Of a stretch of DNA of 64,000 bases, positions 10,101 to 18,285 are shown piece after piece. The notes beneath the pieces are model-generated. The model ran no database searches, had not been told where the DNA came from, and saw only the letters and a list, made by a program, of their open reading frames with translations. The translations under genes and the position numbers were made by a program. Source of the stretch: Branchiostoma floridae. Taxonomy: Eukaryota; Chordata; Leptocardii; Amphioxiformes; Branchiostomatidae. The stretch is from contig NC_049983.1 of the NCBI RefSeq assembly GCF_000003815.2, positions 23,681,742-23,745,741 of the forward strand. Direction: 5' to 3'. Position 1 is the stretch's first letter. Every line of letters begins with the position of its first letter.

Positions 10101-11611
10101 AGTTCCAGCTCTGCCACACCTTTGACGAAGAGACCTACATCATCCCAGGGCTGCTGACACAAACCATGCCTGACGAGGTGTGGCAACCACCAGCAGAACC
10201 AAAGGTAGTCTACTTTGGGAAGCAAGTCCAGTGTACCGACTCTACTGATATGTTTTCCTCTGCCTTCTTTCCCCAAGTGCAGACCTGCCTGATGAGGGAG
10301 CTTGAGAATCGCCCGTCACTGTGGAGAGATGGCGCCACGTGTGCGGGCAAGAACGTGGAAGGTCTGATCAAACTCTCTCCGGACAGCCGAGCAGTCAACA
10401 TCTGTGTCCGGAGTGTGCAGGGTGACAAGGTGCAGTGCGGCAAGATGCTGCAGCAGCTGGAGAACATCATCGCTGATGTGCTCTATGAGTGCAGTCCAGG
10501 AACAGGCACAGTAGAGAATATACTCAGCGCGCGTGCACTAAGAGAACACAGGGAGGAATTCTACTCCTATGGCAAGGAGGAGATCAGCAAGGCAACAGCA
10601 GAGAGCGGTACAGTTGTCCATCCAGTACTTCAGTTCACTGAACAGATCAATGACCTGCTGTGTTCAGAGGATGGAGACCCAGACACCGAGGACACAAAGG
10701 CTTCCCAGCCATCGCCATGGGAAGTTGACACCCGTGAACAAGACATTATGCCATCACAGCTGACCGATGAGCCACAGGATAGGGAACGCCTTGCCACCAG
10801 GACCTTCCCAAAGCTGGTCCAGGCTCGTGCTCGACAGGATACCGAGGAGACTAAGGTATTCCAGGCAGTCCAAAGTGCAGATGACGCCTGGGAACAAGGA
10901 ACGACGATGCCACCACAGCTGGCCGATGCGCTACAGGATAGGGAGGACCAGGCCACGAGGAACTCTCCAGAGTTGGTCCAGGACTCTGTAGAAACGAAAG
11001 TGTTCAAGCCAGTCCAGACTGAAGTTGACCTTCTTTCAACAGACATGCTGATGGCAACACTGAGCATCGATGAGCCACAGGATATGGAGGACCCGCTGGT
11101 CAAGAACCGCTCACAACTGGTCATGGCTTTGCGGAATGTAGAGCCAATCCTGGACCATCTACAGGAAAGCGACATCCTAACTATGGAGGAGTGTGACGTC
11201 ATCAGGGCCAAAAGTACACCCCAGGACCGCACACGCGCGATGTTGGCCATTCTGGACACAAAGGGAGAATATGCAAACCAGACGTTCCAGGCAGTCCTGA
11301 GGAAGGTTGATCCCCTTGCAGCTGACATGCTGATGGGTACAGATCAGACCGAGGATAGGGAAGACCATCTGCACAGACGTCGCTCTAAGCTGGTGCATGC
11401 AATAAGGGACGTGGAACCACTTTTGGACCACCTACAGACACGTGACGTTCTCAGCACGGAGGATTGTGACATCATCAGGAGCAAGCCCACACCTCAGGAA
11501 CGCGCACGCGCACTGCTGGACACTGTGAGAGTAAAAGGAGCAAATGCACGTCAGGTGTTGAAGGCCGTCCTAGGAGAGGTGTACCCGGATGCCTTAGAAG
11601 TCATGGCTTAA
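2657..11611 (+). CDS. Gene A: ankyrin - Roc - COR - CARD protein
   Basis: Predicted cytosolic ROCO-type GTPase of about 1,035 residues, closest in plan to DAPK/ROCO proteins. Exons: 2657-2755, 3906-4004, 4671-4769, 4961-5059, 5337-5435, 6985-7041, 7337-7480, 7670-7909, 8484-8583, 8963-9126, 9402-9590, 9893-11611; an optional 45-nt exon lies at 3665-3709. All junctions keep frame. Order: ankyrin repeats (1-184), Roc GTPase (about 205-400, P-loop GKEATGKS at 217-224, DFAGQ at 274-278, SNAD at 336-339), COR (about 400-650), decayed CARD pieces, then two CARD-like domains (862-945, 949-1035). No kinase or LRR is present. The start was chosen because the same MDL(D/R/G).F codons follow an AG acceptor in all three paralogs. 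By family knowledge Roc-COR is a nucleotide-dependent switch, ankyrins bind ligand or partner and CARDs recruit other CARDs; immune signalling is inferred. Confidence 0.8.
3665..3709 (+). pseudogene. Shrunken ankyrin exon of 45 nt
   Basis: Lies between 'gagtccag' and 'gtaagtagct', the usual splice borders of this exon family. It keeps the end of the repeat (NGADLEAR) but has lost 54 nt from the middle. The remaining 15 codons are open and phase 0-0, so it could still be spliced in without breaking the frame. I treat it as a relic; a real mini-exon is possible. Confidence 0.55.
3906..4004 (+). CDS. Gene A exon 2: ankyrin repeat
   Basis: 99 nt, 33 codons, phase 0-0, between ...tatccag and gtaagt. 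Contains TPLHLASEYGQTEVAKLLI, a textbook ankyrin repeat. The 'VASEYGQTEVAELL' subtype is shared with gene B exons 2-3 and gene C exon 2. Confidence 0.85.
4671..4769 (+). CDS. Gene A exon 3: ankyrin repeat
   Basis: 99 nt, phase 0-0, acceptor ctctgcacag and donor gtgaaa. Contains STPLHKAAAEGHTGTCELLI and SGADV, the 'HKAAA..GTCELLIR' subtype that dominates the array. Confidence 0.85.
4961..5059 (+). CDS. Gene A exon 4: ankyrin repeat
   Basis: 99 nt, phase 0-0, acceptor cctgtacag and donor gtaaaa. Contains STPLHKAAAWGSTGTCELLI; the usual GHTG turn reads GSTG. Flanking intron sequence resembles its neighbours, showing tandem exon duplication. Confidence 0.85.
5337..5435 (+). CDS. Gene A exon 5: ankyrin repeat
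   Basis: 99 nt, phase 0-0, acceptor ctgtacag and donor gtgaaa. Contains TSLHLAAAKDHTETCELLIR, a diverged copy in which the usual GHTGT reads DHTET. Confidence 0.8.
5693..6042. mobile_element. MITE with cagggctcgaaat terminal inverted repeats
   Basis: 350 bp, starting 'cagggctcgaaat' and ending with the inverse 'atttcgagccctg', flanked by the direct repeat ggatg (5688-5692 and 6043-6047). The inside is rich in 'acctgcac'/'gtgcaggt' palindromes. A second copy is at 55518-55879. No coding capacity. Confidence 0.8.
6173..6530 (-). mobile_element. tRNA-derived SINE-like repeat
   Basis: Shares 'gacctccatttaacgtccta' and 'cggccctagc' with copies near 26250, 44846 and 60975. The right end ('gaacccaggacctcttgggc') reads as the complement of a tRNA-like head, so the element lies in minus orientation. 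Confidence 0.7.
6796..6826. repeat. (tcaaa)n tail
   Basis: 'aaataaatcaaatcaaatcaaatcaaatg', probably the 3' tail of an old retroelement copy. Confidence 0.6.
6985..7041 (+). CDS. Gene A exon 6: ankyrin C-terminal cap
   Basis: 57 nt, 19 codons, phase 0-0, acceptor cattacag and donor gtaaat. Contains EGMTPLDCATDPETRRHWK, the first half of a repeat that closes the stack. Gene B has the same exon at 26694-26750. Confidence 0.8.
7103..7174. repeat. (tatc)n and (at)n microsatellite
   Basis: About 35 bases of tatc repeats followed by about 35 bases of at repeats, inside gene A intron 6. Confidence 0.95.
7337..7480 (+). CDS. Gene A exon 7: Roc P-loop (G1)
   Basis: 144 nt, 48 codons, phase 0. Acceptor tcctatcag at 7336. 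An AG further upstream (7304) would give the wrong frame. Encodes the linker and the first strand and P-loop of the GTPase, VFIGGKEATGKST. The downstream intron starts with gc (aag|gcacgt) rather than gt; the only nearby gt would shift the frame, so this is read as a GC-AG intron. Confidence 0.75.
7670..7909 (+). CDS. Gene A exon 8: Roc switch regions (G2/G3)
   Basis: 240 nt, 80 codons, phase 0-0, between acacaccag and gtacaa. Contains TPGVDI (G2-like Thr) and the G3 motif DFAGQ followed by SEYAVTHSMF, the usual Roc pattern, then the hydrophobic strand TVFIVLYNI. Confidence 0.85.
8484..8583 (+). CDS. Gene A exon 9: Roc G4 region
   Basis: 100 nt, phase 0 to 1, donor gtaagg. Contains the strand VILVASNADQ, in which SNAD stands where the canonical G4 N/TKxD motif is expected. 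Confidence 0.8.
8605..8757. mobile_element. Short MITE with about 40-bp inverted repeats
   Basis: 'tacctccatgaaatattta' at the left is mirrored by 'taaatatttcatgtaggta' at the right, with further pairing inside (gaatttaatgc / gcattaaattt). A related end occurs near 26957. Lies in gene A intron 9. Confidence 0.75.
8963..9126 (+). CDS. Gene A exon 10: end of Roc
   Basis: 164 nt, phase 1 to 0, acceptor acaactag and donor gtgagg. Encodes the last Roc strand and helix (EVILMDCRR..TPEMDRLKSLL) leading into COR. Confidence 0.8.
9402..9590 (+). CDS. Gene A exon 11: start of COR
   Basis: 189 nt, 63 codons, phase 0-0, acceptor ccaacag and donor gtacta. Contains MWPDYLSEVKELD and RFLHHLAE, the winged-helix-like opening of a COR domain. 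Confidence 0.8.
9893..11611 (+). CDS. Gene A exon 12: COR remainder, CARD relics, two CARDs
   Basis: 1,719 nt terminal exon, acceptor caacgcag, stop TAA at 11609-11611. It opens with the COR signature IIVLKPNWLGTDVFGRV. After an acidic linker (NDLLCSEDGDPD) come CARD fragments (about 10660-11085) and two full CARD-like units of about 85 residues (11088-11335 and 11350-11608) with the shared pattern R..LV.A.R.VEP.LDHL....L...CD.IR. They resemble those in gene B exon 12. Confidence 0.85.
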   Translation: MLFITPATSDPIIVLKPNWLGTDVFGRVMAPDFFENHLNRTSDDYVTREELQRVFHDVADVDLVITLLQEFQLCHTFDEETYIIPGLLTQTMPDEVWQPPAEPKVVYFGKQVQCTDSTDMFSSAFFPQVQTCLMRELENRPSLWRDGATCAGKNVEGLIKLSPDSRAVNICVRSVQGDKVQCGKMLQQLENIIADVLYECSPGTGTVENILSARALREHREEFYSYGKEEISKATAESGTVVHPVLQFTEQINDLLCSEDGDPDTEDTKASQPSPWEVDTREQDIMPSQLTDEPQDRERLATRTFPKLVQARARQDTEETKVFQAVQSADDAWEQGTTMPPQLADALQDREDQATRNSPELVQDSVETKVFKPVQTEVDLLSTDMLMATLSIDEPQDMEDPLVKNRSQLVMALRNVEPILDHLQESDILTMEECDVIRAKSTPQDRTRAMLAILDTKGEYANQTFQAVLRKVDPLAADMLMGTDQTEDREDHLHRRRSKLVHAIRDVEPLLDHLQTRDVLSTEDCDIIRSKPTPQERARALLDTVRVKGANARQVLKAVLGEVYPDALEVMA

Positions 11612-12241
11612 GCTTGTCCTAGCACATTTAGTGCAAAGTTGCAATTGGTTAACAGCAATAATCTGATAAATGCATATGGCAAACAGATAAAATGTAACGT
11701 TGACATTTAGAACATACTAAACGCCTAATGTTTTATACTTCAATGAAAGAACCCTACCACACAACATCTTTCCAGACATTGTACAACTTGCTGTAATTTT
11801 GTAACTGTTGTGGCATGGTTTTAACTTTGTGTAGGTTGGTTACAACTAATTCAATGTACATAACAAAGTCTATGTATGTAATTAAGAAACAGGTAGTTTG
11901 CTTTCTATAAGTTTGTGGAAAGAAAATCTGAACTGTAGTGGGTAAATGGAGAAACGAGTTACATGACAAATTTCACAAAGCATTCTGAACTGTGCCTTTT
12001 GTAATTATAAATGCGTTTTGGTTTTATACTGTACATACCTAAAGACTAGACACTTGAGGATAAAAAAATCAACAAAGATAATATCCATTCAATATTACAA
12101 TATTATCCTGTGAGCAACGATTATACATGATAATCAGTGTCCGTGTATATATTCAAAAAGATGTGAAGCAATGGTATTGGATATAATAAAATGTGCCATT
12201 GAAACTTTGTGGAGAATTGTCATAGTTGAAACAGTGTGGGA
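11612..12241. other. Gene A 3' UTR and flank
   Basis: AT-rich, no open frame of note. Includes the AATAAA at 12185. Confidence 0.6.
12185..12190 (+). terminator. Possible polyadenylation signal of gene A
   Basis: AATAAA about 570 bases after the stop codon and about 50 bases before the minisatellite. Confidence 0.5.
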
Positions 12242-12635
12242 TGCACCAATCTGCTTGATACACTAACAGTACCGTCCCTGGTGCTGAATTGCAGTCACAC
12301 TAACAGTACCGTCCCTGATGCTAAATTGCAGTCACACTAACTGCCGTCCCTAGTGCTGAATTGCAGTCACACTAACAGTACCGTCCCTGGTGCTGAGTTG
12401 CAGTCACACTAACAGTACCGTCCCTGGTGCTGAATTGCAATCACACTAACAGTACCGTCCCTGGTGCTGAATTGCAGTGACACTAACAGTACCGTCCCTG
12501 GTGCTGAACTGCAGTCAAAGCAACAGTACCGTCCCTGGTGCTGAATTGCAGTCACACTAACAGTACCGTCCCTGGTGCTGAATTGCAGTCACACTAACAG
12601 TACCTTTTCTTGTGCTGAATTGCAGTTATACTAAT
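12242..12635 (+). repeat. 37-bp minisatellite 3' of gene A
   Basis: About ten copies of a unit of about 37 bp (acactaacagtaccgtccct plus ggtgctgaattgcagtc), with some variant and shortened units. The same repeat follows gene B at 41620-42530. Confidence 0.95.
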
Positions 12636-12636
12636 G

Positions 12637-12809
12637 TAACAGTGGTGTTCAAGGACTGCTAAACCGAAGACGCCTAACGGCTTAAGCCTTTTGGCCGAAC
12701 GGTTTGCACGTTCGATTTGTGATCCGGCTGCCCGGGTTCGGCGCGGGTTCGAATCCCGGGAGTCGGGGTGTTGTTTCTTTCTGTTCTTACTCGCCCCTCG
12801 GGTTGTTTC
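12637..12809 (+). mobile_element. tRNA-derived SINE insertion
   Basis: 173 bp flanked by the direct repeat actaatg (12630-12636 and 12810-12816). Contains a tRNA A-box-like 'tggccgaacgg' and B-box-like 'gggttcgaatcccg'. The equivalent position after gene B (about 42525-42540) lacks it, giving an empty site. The acceptor stem does not pair, so it is not a working tRNA. Confidence 0.75.
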
Positions 12810-12816
12810 ACTAATG

Positions 12817-15403
12817 CTGCTGTACACACCTCACATGATACAGCATTCCTCATTGAGCCTCACACATGCACACATGCTAATGCCATTCAATCACCACCAC
12901 TGACCGATTGCAACGACTTAGGTGCACTTGTAGCGTTAATATACATTTCCAACAAAACTTCCAATATTTCTGTCGTGGTGGCTTCCGTTGGAAAATTGTT
13001 CAAAGCCAGTCAACAGGTGCTAACAATTGATATGAAAGTCCACAAAAGTTTTCTGAAAGCAGTGCATAAACAGGTGTAGGCTAGGTGGGGGTAATGTTAG
13101 TCATTAGAAATAATACCAATTTTTATGAGCACAATTCTAGTTCTATCCTCACTTAACGTTACACACAGTAGCTCAGACAGCTCAATGGCAGTACCTATAG
13201 TAACCGCAAAGCGGCAGTGCTTCCAAGAGCTCTCTACAAACGTTGGCCGTGGCTGTAGCCGTGGCTGGTGGCCTGATCCACCCCTCGTCCTGAGTGGCAC
13301 AGCCCGAAAGGTCAGAGTTCATTGCAGACAGAAACTTCACAAAGTTTGACAAGGTACTATAGTATGTTGAAGTTTATTATTCCGTTCTGTTTGAAGTTGA
13401 CGTTAATTTTCAATGTGAGATTGAAACGTATGTTGAGGTTACCCATAGTAAGGAAACTGGCATGACAGTGAATTGAGAACATATCTTAGTTTTACACATG
13501 AGTTTTACACACGTGGGTGGGTGGGGGGCAAAGTTAAGCTTTCTAAATTTTTCACCCAAACTACCATTTCTTAACTAATAGATGTCACCAAGATGAGTAA
13601 AAATTGGCGCTGTACTTTTATATCATTTGTTTGCAGTTAAATCTTGAGTAACAAAACTAGTGATTGAATTTTAGAGCTCAGTCTAGAGATACGGATTCAG
13701 GATTTAAATTGCTTGCAGATTTTGATAGGATAGAGATTATGTGCACCAACAGAAGAAAAAAAGCTTCAATTTTGGGTGCACCAAGGTGCACATGCACCTA
13801 GTATTTTGAGCCCTGCTGCACGTGCATTCTGATCTCTGTGAATCCGCATCTCTAGAGTGAGTTTTAAAATTCAACCATTTTGTTACTCTACATAAGCCCA
13901 TTCATGGATCCAAGTGCACATGCACAGGTCAAACTCAAAGGTGAAGGTCCTGTGACTACAATGTAATCAGTTGTTGTCTTGACGATACAGGTGGTCTCTA
14001 TCAGTCAGATTCTATAGATTACAACACGTGTATTCTGTATCTCCCAAGTTACCAACCCAACCACGGGTAGGATTTCCCTAATTAGGTAGCAGAACACAGT
14101 TTTCGGCCTATGGGGATTTCTATAGTTAAGGGCTTCAAGGTGGCCTCGACGCATTAAAAAATATAGTAGGGCGCACTTTTGGAATACCAAAAACGGATAT
14201 GTTTGAGTTGAAGGTACAAGCAACAAAATAAATTGAAAAACAAAAAAATCCTGTCGGTGTATCGTCTTCTCACGCCCTCTTTGAAATACCCCTCTGCGGA
14301 GGTCACAGAACTGCAGCCGGCTTCCACTAGAAAGGCAGTTGCGTAATGGGGCGCATTTATACACGAAATTGAAAACTTTCACAGTCCAAATCATGCAGTC
14401 TCAAAGTCGACACCTTCTTTCACCACGCAGCACAGGTTATATCTGGCTGCCTCTCAGTCTCAAATAAGGCTGTTTACCGCTCATTCAACAGTTTTATACG
14501 TACTATTTTATTTACCCGCGTCATAGACCCCGGGGTTCGAGGAGAAATACTGTGGTCTGCTACCTTAAGCTGCAAGCCGAACTGTGGGAGGGCTGGGACG
14601 GAGGGTGGAGTGGAATTCATTATACACCGTGTTGTATTTTATTTACGTCATACCCACTGGAGAAAACACACATTTTAATGTGAAATGTACCAAAAGTGTC
14701 AAGAATATTTGGTGTCCTGGAACAAAAATCATAAGCAAGTCCAACATTCCAATCCGGTCTGCGGATTTTCGACTGTGCCACACTCCACACTGGAGCATAT
14801 ATTCTAGAATTTTATATATTCTATTGAATCCCGTATGGTACAAGTTAAGCGGCCCAGGTTAATGACATAAACATCAATTATACAATAACCAGGCATGTTA
14901 TGTTTATAATTCACAGGGACATTCATTGCTGCGACTGGGTCCAGGATTGATATTATGAATGAATTCAACATAAACAGCATGCTACATAGAACCATTTGCA
15001 CTTCGTGAATAACTTTTCAACAGCATAACATTTCAACATAACGTTGAATTAGAGTGGGCTGGGTACACTTAACAACAAAATTGAGTAGCTTGTTATGTCT
15101 CATAAAAAGACCATGACTTGTGCGGACCCTCACATATGATTTGCCGGGATGCACTTCAGCAGTGATATATACTATATGGAAGAAAGTGTTTTGCATGTAT
15201 TTGTACAGTCATTTTGATGTATGCTACATTAAGCTTTGCTAATTGTAGTTGAAATTTGGCCTTACAGTTCTTTTAGCCAAAAAAAAACTCAAGAGTTTCA
15301 AGTGACCTTACAATGTCTTATGAGATTCTCTTTTTCCCTGTTTTGCAGCTCCATAATCGAGTCAAGAAGTGTGAAGCTCAGACATAACAGCACACAACCC
15401 AAC
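12817..15403. other. Duplicated intergenic block, copy 1
   Basis: Matches about 42540-42700 and 47340-49094 downstream of gene B, in the same order. Reading frames are not preserved between the copies here, so most of it looks non-coding. It carries 'gtgcaccaaggtgcacatgc' repeat fragments near 13780. Confidence 0.6.
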
Positions 15404-15634
15404 ATGGAAGACACACTGTCCAGTACAGATGACCAGGACTTGATCAGCAGTGCGGAGGAACACAGGCTCCACGGGGAGTGTGGCATTACCTGTCATCTCT
15501 CCTCTAACGTAGTACCTGGATTCTGCAGGAACATCAAAGTCTTCCCGGAAGACTTCAAGGTCATCGAGATTGACAATGACGGGAATCTGGTGTGTCCTCC
15601 GGAATGGATCCCTGAGGGATGGGATTCAACTTAA
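15404..15634 (+). CDS. X1: small conserved ORF, unknown function
   Basis: 76 codons from an ATG in aacATGG to TAA. Acidic N-terminus with SSTDDQD, then HGECGITCHLSSN and a motif DNDGNLVCPPEW. X2 (49095-49322) has the same length and about three quarters identical residues, which suggests coding constraint. A possible acceptor ttttgcag ends at 15349, so a 5' exon is likely. Just before the stop, a one-base shift would continue the protein as IQLNKRDSECFMC to a donor (atg|gtaagt) that is also conserved in X2. No family recognised. It may be a whole small protein, a terminal exon or an old frameshifted exon. Confidence 0.5.
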   Translation: MEDTLSSTDDQDLISSAEEHRLHGECGITCHLSSNVVPGFCRNIKVFPEDFKVIEIDNDGNLVCPPEWIPEGWDST

Positions 15635-16877
15635 CAAGCGAGACTCCGAGTGCTTTATGTGCTGGCTGTATTTGATGGTAAGTGGGCAGTCTTTTAGATA
15701 CACCAACATGTGCTTTCAAGCTGTAGATTACATGTTACCGAGACTCTTCTTATACACATCCGTTGCTTATTCACACTGACATTTCAGTGACTGTCAAACT
15801 GACTCCTAGGAGAACCTTTGTCCCTTTTCAAAAAATCAATATTGGCATTGGAATAGTTTAGGCAGTAATAAAGGTAAATGTTCCCAACACTTGTCTCGAA
15901 TATGCAGGAAATAGCCCCCCCCCCCCACTGCAAATTAGTTATGTCTCCTGCTTGTTGAGAACTGGCCTGCTGTACCTTAAGCCTATGCGGTGAAAAAAGC
16001 TAATAAAACCCCTGAGTGTCATGAACAAGAACACAACTGACTCTCAAAAAGCTGTAACAGTCAAATCACAGGCCAAAGGCAGCCAAGAAGGTTTATTTGA
16101 ATAGTACAATAGTACATTGAAAGCACAAGACTGAGTGAGAATGAAAGTTGAGTGTCTGAGTGAAAGTTGATTGAAATTGAGTGAGTGAGTGAGATAATTG
16201 TGAGTGACAGTCATAGTTGAGTGAGTGAGTGAGTGAGTGAGTGAGCGCGTGAGTGAGTGAGTGAGTGAGTGAGTGCATGCGTGAGTGCATGCGTGATGTG
16301 TTTTTGCATAAGACAAAAGTTTATGAGTTGTTAACTCTCGAGCTTTGTGTCAGCGATCACTCAAAACAGTTTTGAAGATCAATAGTTAAACAAATATTCA
16401 CCCTGACTTGAAGTGGCTCCCATGTGGACTGTAACCTTACATCTGGTGATGAAGGGTCAAAGTCCCAGTCTGCATGTGTTTGTACCTGTTTGCTTGCTGA
16501 TGTGGCAGTCAGGCCGCCATGTTGTAATTTGGGATATTGCTCGTCTTTTGAGCCAATATGACTGACACCTGAACACCACCAGGGATCCCAGAAATACTTG
16601 TCTCTAACTAAGACTACAGTCCAGGTATGGTCTTAGGGATTGTACATTATATTTACCAGGGGAAGAGCTGGTGCACTGGGGGGAGGGCCATTCAATTTTT
16701 TTTTATGGGGGAGGGCCATGATTGAAAAACTTTTTGAGCTGGGGGATGGCCATCCTTAGATCATAAAAATAGCTTAGCCTACCAGCAAAATTTGTCCATC
16801 AAAATGTAGAAAGTCTCTAGGCATTTCAGACTGTCAACATTTCAAAATTTCCCTTGACCTACGTATACTATTTTTAA
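15635..16877. other. Intergenic block between X1 and the MITE, copy 1
   Basis: Corresponds to about 49323-50470 after X2. Contains a C run at 15918, an AATAAA at 16002 that could serve X1, and the gtga repeat. The open frame over the gtga repeat is a by-product of the repeat. Confidence 0.55.
16174..16290. repeat. (gtga)n microsatellite
   Basis: Runs of gagt/gtga units with a few interruptions. A shorter decayed counterpart is at about 50085-50150. Confidence 0.95.
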
Positions 16878-17736
16878 AGGGGCATTCCACTCCAGAAACG
16901 AGTAGTATTATTCCTCAGACAATAAATAATTATGTTTGAATCAAGTTTGTTTGGTCAAATTTACCACAAGTTTAAGCTTAAACGAAGAGGGAACATTGTA
17001 GCAAACGAGTTCTTGAATTCCCTTGAGGACCCTTCCAATGCATTGTGCGCTGCTGAGGGAGGACGTGGCTTTGACCATGGGAACAGGTACCGGTTAGTAC
17101 TAGTATAGATTTCGATACTATGATGTTTTAGGATCACTTTTTGAGTAGACTGTATGTGTGCAGTCATTCTGTAGTATTTTGTTGATGTATAAAAGTAGCC
17201 TTTTTAGAGAAGAATGATCCACAAAAGTGACCACATCTCTGGATTCCAAGAACCGCTGAGCTTCAAACTTTGTGTGTTCCTTCCTAAACGTCCGATAGTC
17301 ACCCTACCACTTTCGTTCGCTCAGCGGTTCTACCGTTAGCGAGAAATTGTGCCCAACGTCGGCCATACAAGCAGTTTTGGCGCCGCCATTTTACGTTGAC
17401 CGACTTTCAACTCCTTATAGTTAAGTGGCCAAATATCCCCATCCCAAGATGATATAGTCTTCAAACGTTTTTTGTATTTCCCTACATGTGTGATTATCAC
17501 TTGACTGCTTTGTCAAGCTTATCCCGACTACCGTTAGCGAGAAGGTGTGACGGAAGTCGCGAACTCATATACGGCGCAGTACATTAGAAGCGGGTCCGCA
17601 TGGGGGTGCTCTAATTTAGAAAAGAATATTGTCTAAAAGACAAATCAGGTAACTTTGCGAAAAGTCGAGTGCATTAGTATCCCAAAAAATCTCATCTATC
17701 AGAAAATAATACTCGCTTCTGGAGTGGAATGCCCCT
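16878..17736. mobile_element. TTAA-flanked non-autonomous DNA transposon
   Basis: 859 bp with inverted ends beginning aggggcattccactccaga and matching for about 35 bases. Flanked by TTAA on both sides (16874-16877 and 17737-17740), the target duplication typical of piggyBac-type elements. The homologous site upstream of gene C (about 51890) has a single TTAA. No transposase ORF, so it would need one in trans. Confidence 0.85.
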
Positions 17737-17740
17737 TTAA

Positions 17741-18177
17741 ACACTAAGTGAAGACATGGTTGAAGGTCCTGACGTAGGCTCCCAGCTGGCTGAATGGTTT
17801 TCCCTTCGCTTCCCCCGAAGACAATTTTCCCCTCCATCCCACACTCTGCTGAATATTATACAGTCCTTTGCCATCGTGTTGTATTTGCATGTCAACCCCA
17901 TCATGTACCAGATCAAACCACTAGCTACTCACAGGATTTTTATGAGACTGACAGTATTGTCTAGTGCATTGACTGTTAAACTTTGAACAGCAGTTTGATT
18001 GTCTCATTTTCTCAAGTTACACATTTAGACAGTGGCACAGTAACTGTTACTAACAACATTGTCAAGAGCATTTTTTTCAAGTATAAATAATCTAGATCTG
18101 TTTAAAAAAAAGCAAACAAGACACCAAGACACCCTTTGATTCTGAGTCACATGTTGTCCATTCTGTTGCCCCCAGAG
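17741..18177 (+). promoter_or_regulatory. Gene B upstream region, shared with gene C
   Basis: From 'acatggttgaaggtcctgac' on it parallels 52422-52748 plus 54071-54180 before gene C. No clear TATA box. It ends in the acceptor ...gcccccag just before AGATG. The 5' UTR and promoter must lie in or beyond it; this is inferred from position and conservation only. Confidence 0.45.
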
Positions 18178-18285
18178 ATGGACCTGAGGGACTTCTTCTG
18201 GGCTGTGCAGAAAGGTGATGTGCAGACTGTGAGGGAGGGGCTGAAGGCTGGGGTGGACGTCAATGCCAAGATTGACTGGCTAGGG
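18178..18285 (+). CDS. Gene B exon 1: ankyrin N-terminal cap
   Basis: 108 nt, 36 codons, phase 0, donor gtaagg. Starts MDLRDFFWAVQKGDVQTVRE. Three codons longer than in gene A and the same length as in gene C. Confidence 0.8.

Noticed and set aside
10630-11328. 232-codon minus-strand open frame
   Set aside because: Antisense to the CARD part of gene A exon 12, with no recognisable domain.
12691-12770. tRNA gene candidate with good A and B boxes
   Set aside because: The acceptor stem does not pair and the sequence sits inside an insertion with target duplications, so it is a SINE head.
14005-14394. 129-codon minus-strand open frame in the duplicated block
   Set aside because: The paralogous block (47919-48299) is open too, but the two proteins do not align, so the DNA is conserved by duplication and not as coding sequence.
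16044-16316. 90-codon minus-strand frame of SLTH repeats
   Set aside because: Pure product of the gtga microsatellite.
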